A DNA stretch of 64,000 nt from Epiperipatus broadwayi (GCA_028023455.1 JAQFVV010006203.1:14050348-14114347), one strand, 5' to 3'; counted from the stretch's first letter, positions 12,465-25,116 are shown. Made by a program: numbers and translations. The notes: generated by a model from the sequence alone, not told the origin.

Positions 12465-12787
12465 TCAAAACTCTCCGCATAGTAGTGCCACTCAGTGCAA
12501 GCCAGAGTAATCAATGAATGCTAGAAGATTTGTGCATAAAATCTCTATCTAATGCCTACTCATCCAATATCCCCAGAGTAGTTTCTAGCTTGTAGCTTTC
12601 ATCAGTGAGGAGTCTTGGATTTGAGAGCACAGCACCTAGATCTTAGTCTTAGGGATATTGGATGAGTAGGCACTAGATAGTGATTTTATGCATAAACCTT
12701 TTTTCATCTAGTGGCATTACTGTGTGGAGAGTTTTGCCTGTTTTAACAGCTTGAGCAAGCATAAGAAATAGTGATCATGTGATGTTT
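12465..12787. repeat. Palindromic repeat family, copy A
   Basis: The left arm begins AAACTCTCCGCATAGTAGTG and the right arm ends with the inverted equivalent ..TGTGTGGAGAGTTTT at about 12733. The right side then extends by a tail (TGCCTGTTTTAACAGC ... GATCATGTGATGTTT) missing on the left. Long internal stretches pair: ATCTCTATCTAATGCCTACTCATCCAATATCCC with its complement near 12650-12690. Related copies occur at about 43569, 44570, 48278 and 57177. Confidence 0.88.
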
Positions 12788-13239
12788 AGTTGTTAATTAC
12801 TTCCTGAGAGATTTATAAATTATGACTAATTATAAATCAAACTAGGCAGTATTTTGTTTTCAACATTTTTAGAATACCACTTGAGTAACCACTACTTAGT
12901 TGATAAGATATGTGATTTAGCCAAAGCTGTGACACAATTTTAATATTAATTTAAGCTACTACATATACAGTTGAACTGGATAAAAATGTGCTTACCCATA
13001 CATTCACACTTTCATATTTTTATCAATATTTTACTATTGTATTAAAAGTTGTTTAAAAAGATTTATTAATAGTTAATTAAGAAAAATATATAACTATTGG
13101 AAAAGAAAATATAAATTTATATATATTTTTTATAATAATTTTTCTTTTTTAAGTAATAGTTTTTGAGAAATAGTAATTAATATTTTCTAATTATTTATAA
13201 ATTATCTTTTTAAATGTTTAATTTTTTTATTCTATTCTT

Positions 13240-13625
13240 AAAATATATATGTAACAATAAAAATATAATAATGGTAATTAACTATTACATACAGTTTTTC
13301 AATCCGCAGAAGTACTTTCAGTTCATTCCTTAACCCTCCTCAACTGTCATTAAATTAAATATATATATATATAACGAAAGTAAATGTCATCAACTCAAAT
13401 CCCATGAATTCTGAATTTTAACATTAACACCTTGTCTATTGATTATATTCATTTCTATTTATTAAAATTTCCTCCATAATTTTTCTTTTATTATGCTTTC
13501 TTTCTTCATGAAGAATCTTAATACTTTCAATATCAAACTTAAATTTATATTTACATGTCCTTTCATGATCCAAGAAAACTGAAGCAGTCATTAAATCACT
13601 ATTATTTTTACTTTTCACATGCAAA
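13240..13625 (-). repeat. Inverted copy of Penelope 3' end (left arm)
   Basis: On the minus strand a 62-codon frame at 13436-13624 reads SKNNSDLMTASVFLDHERTC and later KILHEERKHNKRK. The same words occur on the + strand at 14487-14620 in the main element. Flanking noncoding words also pair: CAGAAGTACTTTCAGTT at 13307 and AACTGAAAGTACTTCTG at 14780. So the left arm is a reversed copy of the element's own 3' end, about 390 bp. Confidence 0.85.
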
Positions 13626-14900
13626 ATTTTTTAAAGATTTGATGATAACATTGTTGCTTTTTTTGAAAATGGATATTGTAAAATATCTAAAGGTTTATTT
13701 ATAGGTCTGCCTTTTGTTGCAACAAGTTTACAATTTTGTTTTGCCCTACATATGGGTTAATATTTTAGATATATGTATTTTTAAAGATATTAAAATTTAC
13801 AAAACGTATGTGGATTATGTTTTTGTTTGTGGAAATGCCAATACTATAAATTTGCTTGTAGAGGAGGTAAATAATTTGAATGACTTGAAATGGACTATTT
13901 AAAAAGGAACAGGACATAAGTATTAAGTATTTAGATTTAATTATTACAAGAGATAATAATATGTAAAGTTATAAATTAATAATCAAACTATTGCAAAAAA
14001 GGGGATCAAAAGTACCAATTATGCATAAGATGATAAGTTTTAGATCTTTTTTGTTTTGTAATGAAAAATTATGTTGTTACCAGTGTGATAAATTAAAAAA
14101 TATTGAGATATTTGCCAAGGAATTGCTTGAAGTTGGTTATAAGATTGAACAGATTAACAATACATTATATCAGTTTAAAAAGAGTTATAGTGATTTATAG
14201 GAGTTGAAGATTGATAATAACAAATGGATATCTATTCCATATATTTCAAATGCTCAAGTGAAATTTTTTAAGGATATATATAAGGATGTGTTTAATGTTG
14301 CATTTTGTGTTACAAATAACATGAATAAGTCAGTGAATAATTCTAAAAATTTTATATCTGTCAAGCAGAAAAGTATTGTTGTGTATCAAATTTTCTGTGG
14401 ATGTATATTATCATATGTAGATGAATCGAGATGCAGTATTGAAAAAAGATTAAAGGAGCATGAATTGTTATATAAGTACATGAAAAGTAAAAATAATAAT
14501 GATTTAATGACTGTTTCAGGTTTCTTGGATCATGAAAGAACATGTAAATATAAATGTAAGTTTGATATTGAAAGTATTAAAGATTCTTCATGAAGAGAGA
14601 AATCATAACAAAAGAAAAATTAAAGAGGCAATTTTAATAAATATAAATAAAATGAATATAATTAATAGTCAAGCTGCTAACGTTAAAATTTGGGAATCAT
14701 GGGATTTGAGTTGATGACATTTCTTCCATTATGTTTTATTTTTTAATTTAGTGGCAGTTGAGGAGGTTTAAGTAATTAACTGAAAGTACTTCTGTGGATT
14801 GGACGACTGTATATAATAATTAATTACTATTATATTTATTATTTTTATTGTTATTACAATAGTTTTTAATTAACAGACATTTTATTTGTAATATATATAT
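13626..14900 (+). pseudogene. Penelope-like retroelement: RT end and GIY-YIG endonuclease remnants
   Basis: Broken frames on + give, in order: TYVDYVFV at 13804-13827 (RT motif normally YVDD, second Asp changed to Tyr), NLLVEEVNNLNDLKWTI, then a linker ending YKIEQINNTLYQFKKS, then KWISIPYISNAQVKFFKDIY. Next comes a GIY-YIG-like domain, VVYQIFCGCILSYVDESRCS followed by IEKRLKEHELL, then SGFLDHERTC and ESIKILHEERNHNKRK. This RT-linker-GIY-YIG order, with words like VPYI, VVYxIPC and RLKEH, is typical of Penelope-like elements. The GIY residues are altered (VVY..YVD), and stops and frameshifts make it inactive. Only the C-terminal half of RT is present. Confidence 0.82.
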
Positions 14901-14904
14901 ATAT

Positions 14905-17150
14905 TGTGCCAGTCAAAACATGCTTATCCATCTAACACGAGCTGGAACTCACAAAATGTACTTCAAACCCAGTCAAGCCCGAGATTTAGGTCAGGGACCA
15001 GCCTGGATTCGAACCCACTCTCCAAGCACCAGATCTAACACCCAATGGATAACATAACAATGGTAGCACACGAGATTTAATTCTTCGTCCGGCCCACTAG
15101 CAAATCGGAGAAAACAATAAGACTCATGGACTTAAACATATATATAAACAACTTAATACTAGACATTCCACAGATAAAATCTAACATATTTAAATAATAG
15201 GGGCTTTACTAATGAATACTTATGGGCAATTAGTGAATTGGATTGATTTAATAATGAGACAGAAACTGATATATGATGAATTAAAATATATTTATTGACA
15301 ATTATTGTTGGCAAATGCACGCAGGCATTTTATTTATAAAGTAACATTCTCTAGACTATTTGAACAATAATTGATGTTGGCAAATAGGTTTGTGGCTATG
15401 ATTTAATGGAGCCAAATATCCTGCTATACAACTAATCACTACATTAACTTATTTGTTATGTCCTTTTATAATCAGTTCAAATGGCTCTTTTACGTAAAAT
15501 CAAACCAAGTCTGGAGTGAAACTTAATAATACGTCTTAATTATAATAAAGTTATATTCACTATGGGCTTTTAAAGCGTCCCAGATAGCTTAAGATCGAAC
15601 GGGTTTTCAAGAATGCTTCGGTTCAATGCCGAAGATGGCATATTAGGGAGGAAAGAGTTGGCTATAACGATTTTACTAATATGCTAGGCACAAGTAAAGT
15701 ATAATAATAAAGTGGCTCTGCGGATGGAAGAATAGTTTTAGGGTTTTTGTGACAAACAACGGTTTACCCAATAACCGGTCGTCATGCTGCTAATGGGGAA
15801 CCTTTATTTGGTTCAGAGGCGGGGGACTTACGTGCTAATCTGGCCCGTAGCTCAGACTTCGCTACTGCACTACCCATAAGAGAAGATGGGCTGGACTTAC
15901 CGTGGCTCCATCTTATATATATATCAAAAAGAACAGCACAACGAGAAAATATTAATAAATCCCACATCCGCCAAGCCGAAGGATATTATAAATTAAAGAT
16001 CATATATTAAATGAACACTAGATCATCAGCTTGATCAAAAGAGCCAACTCTTCTGTAGCATGAGAAATACGATATGCTACTGACAGGAATATATAGATAC
16101 AAACTTTACTTTATCCCGTTCAATCTCTTTAGTTATATATAACTACTAAACTTTTAAAAGGGGGAAAAGTATATTTAATAGGGGACTTACGAATACTTAA
16201 CTAAAAAAATATACTTATGATTGCACTCCAGGCTAGTTTAATCTTTAGTAACATAATAAATAAAGGTTGAAAAGCCACATTTTATATTTATATTAATTAA
16301 TTTACTAAATGACAAAAATATGACTTTGGGTTTCGAAACAGCGCACGAAATGACGCTATATAAATAATACTACGGAGATTTTAAATGATATCTTTTTTAA
16401 AAAAACATATTGGTAATTAAATGCACGCTGTTTCGAAACATAGGCATAATTAACAATAATTAAAAATAAGCAACAGAAAAGCAAAATATAACTGCAGTGA
16501 TTAAATTATATAGCAAAATATTAATTAACAAAGAAATTTAGCAAAAATATTTCATTTATAGATTTCAAATACGATTTAGACAGAGTTTACACTATTGAAT
16601 TAATAAAGAAATTTGCAAAAGTATTTCATTTTAGAGAATTTACAATATTATTTGGAAAATAATTTAGAAAGAAATTACAATAATATGGTTAGCTAACCTG
16701 ATTTTGAAGAAATAATGATTGTTGTTGAAATTCACACAGAGCTCTGCGATTTTAAATAATATTAAAACAGTTCTCCTATAGCTGAACTGGAGATATTCGA
16801 GCTGGAACGAAGGTGAGTTCTTTTAGCGGCTTATGACATCTTTTATTTGGTGTGGTTGTTGCTTCGGCATTTGATGGATTGAACTCGGCGTTCCATCACG
16901 GGAATTGCAGCAATTCTTGCCTGACTTTAGCCAGACATGGTAAAATCAAACAATTTTGACTTGGATAGTAATAACTCTTCAAAAGCAAGATGGAGTCTCT
17001 CTTCCCGCTTAAAATAAGCCCTATTTATCCATTTCGACTAAACTTTAACACCTTTTTGGAATTTCATTAGCCTCGGGACCAATTGACTTTTAATTAAACA
17101 AAATAATATAATTTAATTTCTACAACAGATAACGTCTCCGAGGTGTTACA
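14905..17150. other. Less AT-rich block of unknown type, possible LTR remnant
   Basis: This block is visibly richer in G and C than its surroundings. Near 14985-15060 it has a tRNA-like piece on the minus strand (GGGTTCGAATCC as B box), probably a SINE. Read on the minus strand from 17150 it starts TGTAACACCTCGG and carries GGATAAATAGGGC about 110 bases in, like an LTR start with a TATA-like box; the other edge would end TGGCACA at 14905. TG...CA ends fit an LTR, but I see no matching target duplication and no gag/pol frame. A minus-strand frame at 15782-15967 is not recognised. A small MITE (16330-16439) is nested in it. Confidence 0.4.
16330..16439. mobile_element. Short inverted-repeat element (MITE-like)
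   Basis: Starts GTTTCGAAACAGCGCAC and ends GTGC-type complement GCACGCTGTTTCGAAAC, giving inverted ends of about 17 bp with one or two mismatches over a span of 110 bp. The end word GTTTCGAAAC is itself a palindrome. No target duplication is clear. Superfamily not assigned. Confidence 0.6.
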
Positions 17151-17627
17151 TTTAATTACTTAAAATTATTAAAATATATAAATTATATAATTTGATTCAG
17201 TTTCATTAATTAAATTCCTTTTTAGGTGTTAAAGAATGTTAAAGCTTAGCAGAAGGAACGGTATTCTGATTTAATGATAAAGTCTTTTGTTGCAAACAAA
17301 AATCAATCAGTAAACTAGATTTTACTTTTTATCCGGGGTGCAGTCACTAATTGATATCTTGTTTACACAAAATTCTCATTTTTAATTACAAACGGATGAT
17401 TTTTATTTTACTGAAATAAATAACTTTTAACATATTTGTTTTTACAATATTATTTGTTTACAATAAAAAAAGCAAATTTAAAGAAAATACTTTAGTTTCA
17501 ATTATATATGTAAAACATTAAATCAGAAAACCGTTAAATATGTTTAAAGAAAATGTTTTACATTATATCTTCTTTATTTAAACTTAAATATATGTATAAA
17601 TCATTTTGCCATTATTCCAAGGTTTAA

Positions 17628-17780
17628 ATTATCCATCCACATACGAAATAATAGCGAATATAATTAAGAATTGACTGAAAATTAATAAAACATTCTATAA
17701 TAAATTATGAGCATTTCTCCGCTATAATTTTATCAAACCTGTCTAATTATAGCGTGTTTTCGTATGTAAATGGATGATGC
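17628..17780. mobile_element. Short MITE with imperfect 25-bp inverted ends
   Basis: The left end ATCCATCCACATACGAAAT pairs with the right end, whose complement reads ATCCATTTACATACGAAAA. A second internal pairing involves CGCTATAATT and AATTATAGCG. About 150 bp long, with no coding capacity. Superfamily not assigned. Confidence 0.65.
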
Positions 17781-18764
17781 AATTCAAGCGGCCATTATAG
17801 CAAAGTTTTCCCGCTCGACTTATATATAACATTTTTACATATGACATTTTTATATTTAAGATAGGTTCGAAACTAGTTCAGACGAGTAGGTCATTAGGTT
17901 GATGGTGAAACGGAAAGAGATTGGAAGGTTTACATTTCAATATATATACTGTATCTATAATTGACATGATTTTTCAGCAAGTCTAATGCAATAAATTCAC
18001 ATAATTACTTAAAAAATAATTTTTTTAATTAGAACAAAAATTTAATGCAGCCAAAATGCATATTTTGTTTCAAACATATTGTTATAATATATTTTAATTA
18101 TACATTTTTATTAATAAATAAATATAAAAAAAAACAAAACCTTAAAATCGTATCATTTTGTAATAAAGTGTCAGGTATTTGGATAGTGTCATAATTTATT
18201 TTTAAATTGATTTTTTAAATAAAGAATGTATATATGTATGTGCATAAATATTACATAAGTGTGTGTGGACATTAATTTTTTAATTTTTTTTCCAGTCATT
18301 TATACAACATATAAATATGTGTTGTATATTTTTGCTCATACTATACAATTAAATAATAAATGTTAACTGCAAGGATAGTAAACAATAGGTAGATTTTAGG
18401 ATATTAAATTATTTATATAACCTTTAAAATCATTAACCAGTATCCAATGTAAAATAGTAGACCAGTTCTTTCATACTCTGAAATAAACAAATTGAGTTTA
18501 AAATACTTATATATAAAGCTCGTACTGTTATTTTAACATGGTCGGCAGATGTTAAAATTTCTACACATATGTTTAGATTGTTTACCAAAATATACTGTGT
18601 AGAATGAAAGGCTGGAGTGTTAATTATGCTGGATAAATACATAATAATGTTAAAAGTTATCATGCAATAAGATGCTTTAAATCATATACAAATATATGTA
18701 CTTTAAATTTTTTTAATAATGCTATATATTGTTTATTCTTATTTAATATTTTTTGTGTTTTCAG

Positions 18765-18898
18765 ACAGTAGATGGCAAGCAGCGAACCCTAGTCAAAAAT
18801 AGCTTCATTGTAGAACTCTCAGAAGGGCATCGAAAATTAAGGCATCTTTTTCTTTTTAATGATGTCATTGTTTGTGGGAAGCAGAAGCTGACTGGAAG
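18765..18898 (+). CDS. ABR: ABR/BCR exon e: PH domain, first strands
   Basis: A 134-nt exon after TTTTCAG, donor GTTAGA, phase 0 in and phase 2 out, residues 113-157. It reads TVDGKQRTLVKNSFIVELSE, then RKLRHLFLFNDVIVCGKQK. This is the first part of the PH domain; the K-S/N-S-F-x-V-E-L and R-K-L-R-H-x-F-L-F-x-D motifs are shared with BCR/ABR. The basic residues before and between the strands are where PH domains of RhoGEFs usually meet phosphoinositides; binding here is inferred. The donor GTTAGA is weaker than its neighbours, but phase and homology fix it. Confidence 0.93.
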
Positions 18899-19689
18899 GT
18901 TAGATTGATTGATTAATAATTTTTATACAGTTTCTGCTTGTTTTAAATGGCAGAAGTTTTATTATTTTTTATATCATACTATTTCACATGAATTTATAAA
19001 TAGGATTCAAAACTGAATATAATAAAGCATATATAATCTCTTTTTACAAATATAGTTTGGAAAATAAATTATTGCCAGATGAAAAAAAAAACATCAATAT
19101 TTAATGTATTCTTATATTCATCTTCATCACCACAATCAGATTTGATATATATGTTATTGAAGATTGAAATATGGTTTAACAAACAGTGAGCAGAATGATG
19201 ATTCTCATGGTGACTGAGTCTTGTAGAAATTTAAATGATTAGACATGAAGTAAATGAAAATGGAAACGAGCGAAATAGTTCAAAGGGAAGAAGAAAAGAT
19301 TATTTTTATTTACAAAATATAGCCGTTGATGTATTAACACCATTATCTATAAGACATACTCTTAGTCAATTAATTTTTGTTGATCATCTTTAGTCAATTA
19401 TTTGTTTTGAAAGTCATTCAACTGTCTGCCAATCCTAAAACTAGTAGTGTACAAAACTGTATATTTAGTTTTCTACCTAAAGGCAGGTTAGGGATCAAAT
19501 GAAAGAGTATTATGACCGAGCGATAACATTTGATCATTATATGCCCTTTATAACAAGTATTTTTAGCATCTCAATGTTTAGAACCAGTCATAAATTTTAA
19601 CAAGCTCATTACATTATTAATGTGTGTGATCGCAAATGTATATTAGAAAAAAATTGAGTTTATTTTCAAAAATTGATATTTTATTTTTG

Positions 19690-19985
19690 TGTACCATAGA
19701 TATTTAAAAAAAAATTTAAAAGACTGAAGTGGAGTTGGGCTGGACATATTGCTAGAAGAGATGATAATAGATGGACATTTGAAATCTTAAACTGGATTCC
19801 AAGAGATTGTAAAAGACCCAGAAAGAGACCACATGTTAGATGGATGGATGATATAAGAAAGTGTGCAGGGGTGATGTGGAGAAGGGAAGTTAAAGATCGG
19901 AGAAGATGGACTGAACTTGGAGAGCTTTCATCCTGCAGTGAACTGATAATGCAGATGCATATGCGCATAGTAGTAAATTTTTAAT
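19690..19985 (+). pseudogene. 3' end of a non-LTR retrotransposon, C-terminal fragment
   Basis: The + strand reads FKRLKWSWAGHIARRDDNRW, then WIPRDCKRPRKRPHVRWMDD, then IRKCAGVMWRREVKDRRRW and TELGEL before a stop. This is the classic C-terminus of a widespread invertebrate LINE (RLKWxWAGHIARxxDxRW .. GRPxxRWxDDI .. WxxxAxDRxxW). It is 5'-truncated: no RT is visible upstream. The frame is open for about 95 codons, so decay is modest. No target duplication was identified. Confidence 0.85.
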
Positions 19986-21072
19986 AGATTCAATAAAAAA
20001 CGGAAAAAGAAAACTCAGTTATATATATTATTATATGTACTAAGGTTTTAGCCTTATATAAGTATTACGTGGTGATATCGCGATTAATAAGAATTAATAT
20101 TTACAATTATATATATTGTAAACATTGCTGACTTGCAACAGTTTCGCATACAAAAATTTCAAATTATAATAATCATTTTTATTGTAAATTTTAGGTAGCT
20201 GATTGATTTTCTAAATTATCCTCATAGATCTCATTTAGATTTTGTATAGAAGAATTTTAACCATAGTTAAGCTAGTTTTGTCCTGAAATGTCTATGCAAA
20301 TAAAACATATAAATAAAGATGATTTATTTTTGTAAATATGTACAGATTATTTCATTCATAAAACATTGCCCTAATTGATAACTATTCTAGAAAATCTACA
20401 AAGAGATTACCACAATTGCGTATTCGATTGAATAAAATTTGTATGCAAATAAAAGTATTTACATAGCAGAATAAATAAATAAACCTTCACACAGTCTAAG
20501 TGAATGGTGAGTAAGAAGAATTGTTATTGGATAAAAATAGTTATTGAAGAGAAGGTACTGAAGTTAATCAAATAGTAAATGAGAAATAATAGCAGAATTA
20601 TGATTAAAAGAATGTGTGCAAGAAAGCACTCAAATTGCGAATTTTAAAGAGTTTTTTTTTAGTATATGGAAATAGTATATCATCCGTTAAAAACATTTAA
20701 ATTGCTGAACGATACTTATTTCTAAAAGAACTATATGTATTTGCTAATATACATATGGTGTATTTCCAAGTGACTTTTAAATTTGAAAACATGAAATTGC
20801 TTGACTCCTTATATGAATAATATACATTTCTACTAGGGGATAAATTATTGGAATTTATAGATTATCATATTCACAATGTTTTTTATATTATTAACATTAT
20901 TATTGTTGTTGAATATAAATAAAATATCTGTGATGTTGCTGTATATTTTATCACTGCCTGTCTGGTATTAGTTGCCTTCAGGACATAGCATGTCCCAATT
21001 CAATTTTCTCAAGAAAGTATCATTACTTATCTTTTTAATTTCCAAGAGGAAGCTATATTGGATTTTTTTTTT

Positions 21073-21177
21073 CCTCATATGTCATAGCATCGGCCGGGAC
21101 GCGAGCCCACAACCGTCTGCAACTAACTACTCACTTGCAAGGCGGTTGCGATGACCTCACGGCTAACAACGCTTGAC
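21073..21177 (-). mobile_element. tRNA-derived SINE, family 1, second copy
   Basis: Minus strand: A-box-like TTAGCCGTGAGGTCATCG and B-box-like GGGCTCGCGTCCCGGC, followed by GATGCTATGACATATGAGG and an A tail. It is clearly the same family as the copy at 3639-3749. The word TTGGATTTTTTTTTT occurs just left (from 21058) and right (from 21178), a target duplication of about 15 bp including part of the T run. Confidence 0.85.
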
Positions 21178-24100
21178 TTGGATTTTTTTTTTTTCTTAAA
21201 GTTTTACATTTAATCTAAGTTATGTTTATATCTTCAGGTTACTTTGTACATGCATAATATATTATATACTGCCATAAAAGTAATATAACATAGAATGCAA
21301 AATAAAATTTAAATTCATCTTAAATTTAAACATTTTTAAAAAGTTTTTAATTTAACATTTATTTATAAATTGCAAATTTTGGTGGATGAATGTTTAAATT
21401 AAACTTATGATAACAGGTTTATTACATTCCTCACACATTTACAATTAAAATTATGTATACAGTCTTATCTGTGGTATTATGTACTGTTGTATATTTAAAT
21501 GCAGGCATTCAGAATATCAAAAAATAAATCAATAAATGAAATTTAGATAAGGCTTGGATAATGATGAAATATCATTAATAGTGAAAATTATTGATGCAAT
21601 CCAATACAGTGTATATATTTTACTTATGGTTCAATTCCCACGACCCTTGTAACAACTTTCTGCTTTCTGGACAGTTTCTGTTAGCCTCAGTTTCCAGAAC
21701 ATTTACCTCCTCAAACTAATGGAGTTTTTTTGGCTTCGTTCAGCTACTGCTCATAATCATGCTGACATCACAATAGAGCGCTGCCTCATCACTAAAGCTG
21801 CTTTAAGCCACTGTTTATTAAAATATCCCACCTACAGTTCACTTAGTAAATCCACTGGAATGAGAACTACACCCTTTGCTGCACATGCTGCTTATTCACT
21901 CAGTTTGGCCTCCAACAATTCAGGGTTTGTGTTTGATTGTTATCAGTCTTGTTTTTAATTAGTTGGTTTCACTTCTATTGTATCAAGAAATATTTGTAAT
22001 TAGCAAATATTTTGTGGCATTTTCCAAATGCAATTTTATTACATGTCAATATTTTCTATTGTTAAATCCTATGCAAAATTAATCATTAATTAAACCATTT
22101 TACTTTCCATCTGATTTATTATACAAATTTCGCTTTTCTTAAATTACTTTACCCAAATATTCATTAATTTTACTCTTATCAGTTCGTGATCTTAAAAAAA
22201 TATATTCCTCTAATATATTTTCCTTACTTTTTCTGGAGCACAAAAAGTCTTATAATTTATAATTATTGAATTGCAATGTACATATTTATACAAACACAAC
22301 ATGTACTATAAGTAATCTAAAATACAGATACATTCTCTAATTTCTATTATTAAAATATATATATATATATTGGTTATATGTAAAATCTATTGCTTTTGCC
22401 AACAAAGCCAAAAGAACACATTTGTATATAAATTATTGCTTATGTAGTGATTTAAAATAAACATTGATAAATTATGATTCTTAAAAATAAATATATATAA
22501 TTCATAAATTTATATTCACACACACAAATATAAGTAAGTGCTCAGATTGCTGACATTTTTGTATTTTATTTGTTGACATTTATTTTTTTATCTGCTAAAA
22601 ATTGAGATACATATATTGGTTGACTTTTAGTATTCTAATAATAAATTCACCTCATTTTTATTTTTATTTTAAAGCATTATGAATCTCTTCAAAAATCGAT
22701 AACATTTTTTTTTCATTCAAAACAAAGAAGCCAGAAATTTTGAAATAAAAACATTCTTTAAAATTTAATATACTCTGCCATTTTTAATCCTACACAAAAA
22801 ATATACATGTCTAATTAAAGATTTTTTTGCAGTCCATCGAATGATATATCATAGGATGATGTAATACAAACTGTTTTCCAGCAATTGAACTTTTAAAATG
22901 TGGACTTTCAAAAGCAAAGTAAACCCATGAGGCACAGATGAAAAAGTAACGGTGCCCATATTTAATTTAGTCTTACTAAAAATAATTTATCTCTAAAAAT
23001 CAAATATAGAAATACTTTGTAATATTTCTATTTTGATGGAAAGAAAATTTAATGTAAAATATTTTGAATTCTTTTTTTAAAATGTAACGTATATTATCTG
23101 TAAAAGTAAAAAAAAAAAAAAATTAATCTTGAAGTAAACAAGTAATTTAAAATTTTACTAAATGACATCCTATTGAAAAAAAAAGAGACGAATTATAAAA
23201 GATAATTTAATATAGAATCAAATAATGTATAGCATGATGTTATATTTTTAATAGATTTTATGCAAATTGAAATGGAAAGTCATGCAAAAAGAAGATAGAA
23301 ATTGTATCCAAGTGAGTTCTGTGAGCTAGTTTCTACGTATGACATATTAATAAAAATGTTTATTCTTTTACAAATTATATTTCTTAAACTGAAATCTTAT
23401 TTTATATTTTAACATTATAATGCTATCTATAGATTAACTATATTATTAGCTTTGGAATAATTCACAGGAATTAAAATATTCCTATTTTTTCGATTCTTTC
23501 TTGCTAGCTACTGAATTCTGAAAATTATTTTAGTTAATTTTATTATTTGAATAGTATTACACACACACAATAAGGTAATTGAACAGTGCTTATTAATATG
23601 TAATATAGATGGCGTTTGAGGATTTCATCTCATTTTACAAATTATAGATATATATCAGTAAAATAAGTACATAGATTGTCGCTCATGAAGTCCTATAATG
23701 TTTGAACACCAGAAATGACAGTTGAACTGCAATCTATGGTTGTTGATCTCTTGAATCTCCCGTTCTATCACTGCATTAAATCCTCTATCATCTCCATTAG
23801 AAGACACTCATAAAATGATTACAGCAATCCTACTTTTCAGAAATAAAAAAAATGAAAGAGTGAGTGATAAGGAACAAAAAGTTTTGTGGTGCTTGACCAA
23901 CGCATTGCATATCATATTCATGTAGCATCATTAACAGCCAATCATAAATGCATATGGCTATTTTAAATCCAGAAAGAGAAAAAAAAAAGTTTTACAATAA
24001 ATTTACCAAACATATATCACTCACAAATATAAATTGCATGTAAAACATGCTGATCCCTTTGGGCTGTTTATTTGACATTTTGCAATACTGTCTTTTAATT

Positions 24101-24531
24101 TTTTCTATGTTTACTTTGAAAAGTATTAACATCTTGCCTAAATGCAGTTCTCCATTGTTTTTAAGTTCAGCCATAATTTTCCAATGAAAGCAATTAATAT
24201 CATTCCTTTTGGAGGGTCTTTGAGATATGTTAATTTTATCTTCATGTCAACTTGAAAGAAAAATAAGCTTTAAATTTTTAGAAAATGCTTTAGTCCATAG
24301 TAAACAAGAAGTTAAAAACCAAACTGTTGGGACAAATATTTGGAGTAAACATCTGCTTTCAAAATAAATTCTGGAAATCATATCTGAAAGTGAAAAATAT
24401 TTGGAATTAATGAATAGAAATCATCTACATAATATGTTTTCTAGTTAAATTATCTAAAAGTAATTGATTATATCATTTGCTATGAAATCTAGGTAGAGTG
24501 TGATATTTTTAGGGTGGTGATATATATATAT

Positions 24532-24728
24532 AATTAGTAGAAATGAGGAGGTAATATCCATTAAATAGAGAGAGAAACTTTAACCTTTATAGTTACCAAG
24601 AAATTCTCAGTTATTACTAATTGACAATTTCTGAGGCTAAACAAGTTTTACTCATAAACCTGTAATAGTTCTTTTGTTGGGGGCTAAAAGTTTTTTTATT
24701 TAATGGTTATCTCCTCATTCCTATTAAT
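24532..24728. mobile_element. MITE with about 50-bp inverted ends
   Basis: The left end AATTAGTAGAAATGAGGAGG pairs with the right end, whose complement reads AATTAATAGGAATGAGGAGA. Pairing continues inward through CCATTAAATA and up to AACTTTTAGCC-like words, so the arms are about 50 bp with several mismatches. Total about 197 bp, no coding capacity. Confidence 0.75.
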
Positions 24729-24765
24729 TATTATAAATTTATTTAAATGCACATTGATTACATAA

Positions 24766-25056
24766 GTAATATTTACTAAGGCTGTAAACCTCAAGAATAT
24801 GCGCGTGAAAATGCTAAGATAGGAACCTCTACAGGTCTTAACCACAAGTTTACGCTTTGGAAGAAAAGAGGGGAACTCTTTACTTCAACCTACTTTCTAT
24901 ATGAATAGGTGAAGCTGAAGCGGTTAGATCTAAGAGTGTGAAACTATTCAATACTTCACTGATTAAGTCCACAATTCCTATTACACATTAGTACTCGCAA
25001 AATCTTCCGATTTTCACGCACATATTCTTGAGGTTTACAGCCTTAGTAAATATTAC
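24766..25056. mobile_element. MITE with 47-bp, nearly perfect inverted ends
   Basis: 24766-24812 begins GTAATATTTACTAAGGCTGT and runs to GCGCGTGAAAAT. 25010-25056 is its complement with one difference (GTGCGTG). The total is 291 bp with an internal region of moderate complexity and no frame. The near-identity of the ends suggests fairly recent activity. The flanks read CATAA on the left and CTATTA on the right, so the target duplication is unclear and the superfamily is left open. Confidence 0.85.
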
Positions 25057-25116
25057 CTATTAATTATTATATATATATAATAACAAAAATAATAAATATA
25101 ACTAATTAACTATTAT

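Larger units (their letters stand above)
7038..18764 (+). other. Intron 4
   Basis: An 11.7-kb intron between the DH and PH exons. Contents in order: a decayed LINE (8900-11600), palindromic repeat copy A (12465-12787), a Penelope-like element with inverted arms (13240-14900), a less AT-rich block (14905-17150) and a MITE (17628-17780). In 7038-8890 I see only AT-rich sequence, a GT run near 7221 and an imperfect hairpin at about 8553-8580 (GCCGCTGACATA / TATGTCGGC). In 17781-18764 nothing can be named. Reading frames at 8291-8563, 12244-12435 and 18433-18663 look spurious. Confidence 0.75.

Noticed and set aside
15000-15060. Functional tRNA gene around the GGGTTCGAATCC B box
   Set aside because: The flanking sequence does not give a full cloverleaf with a paired acceptor stem; a SINE head is more likely.
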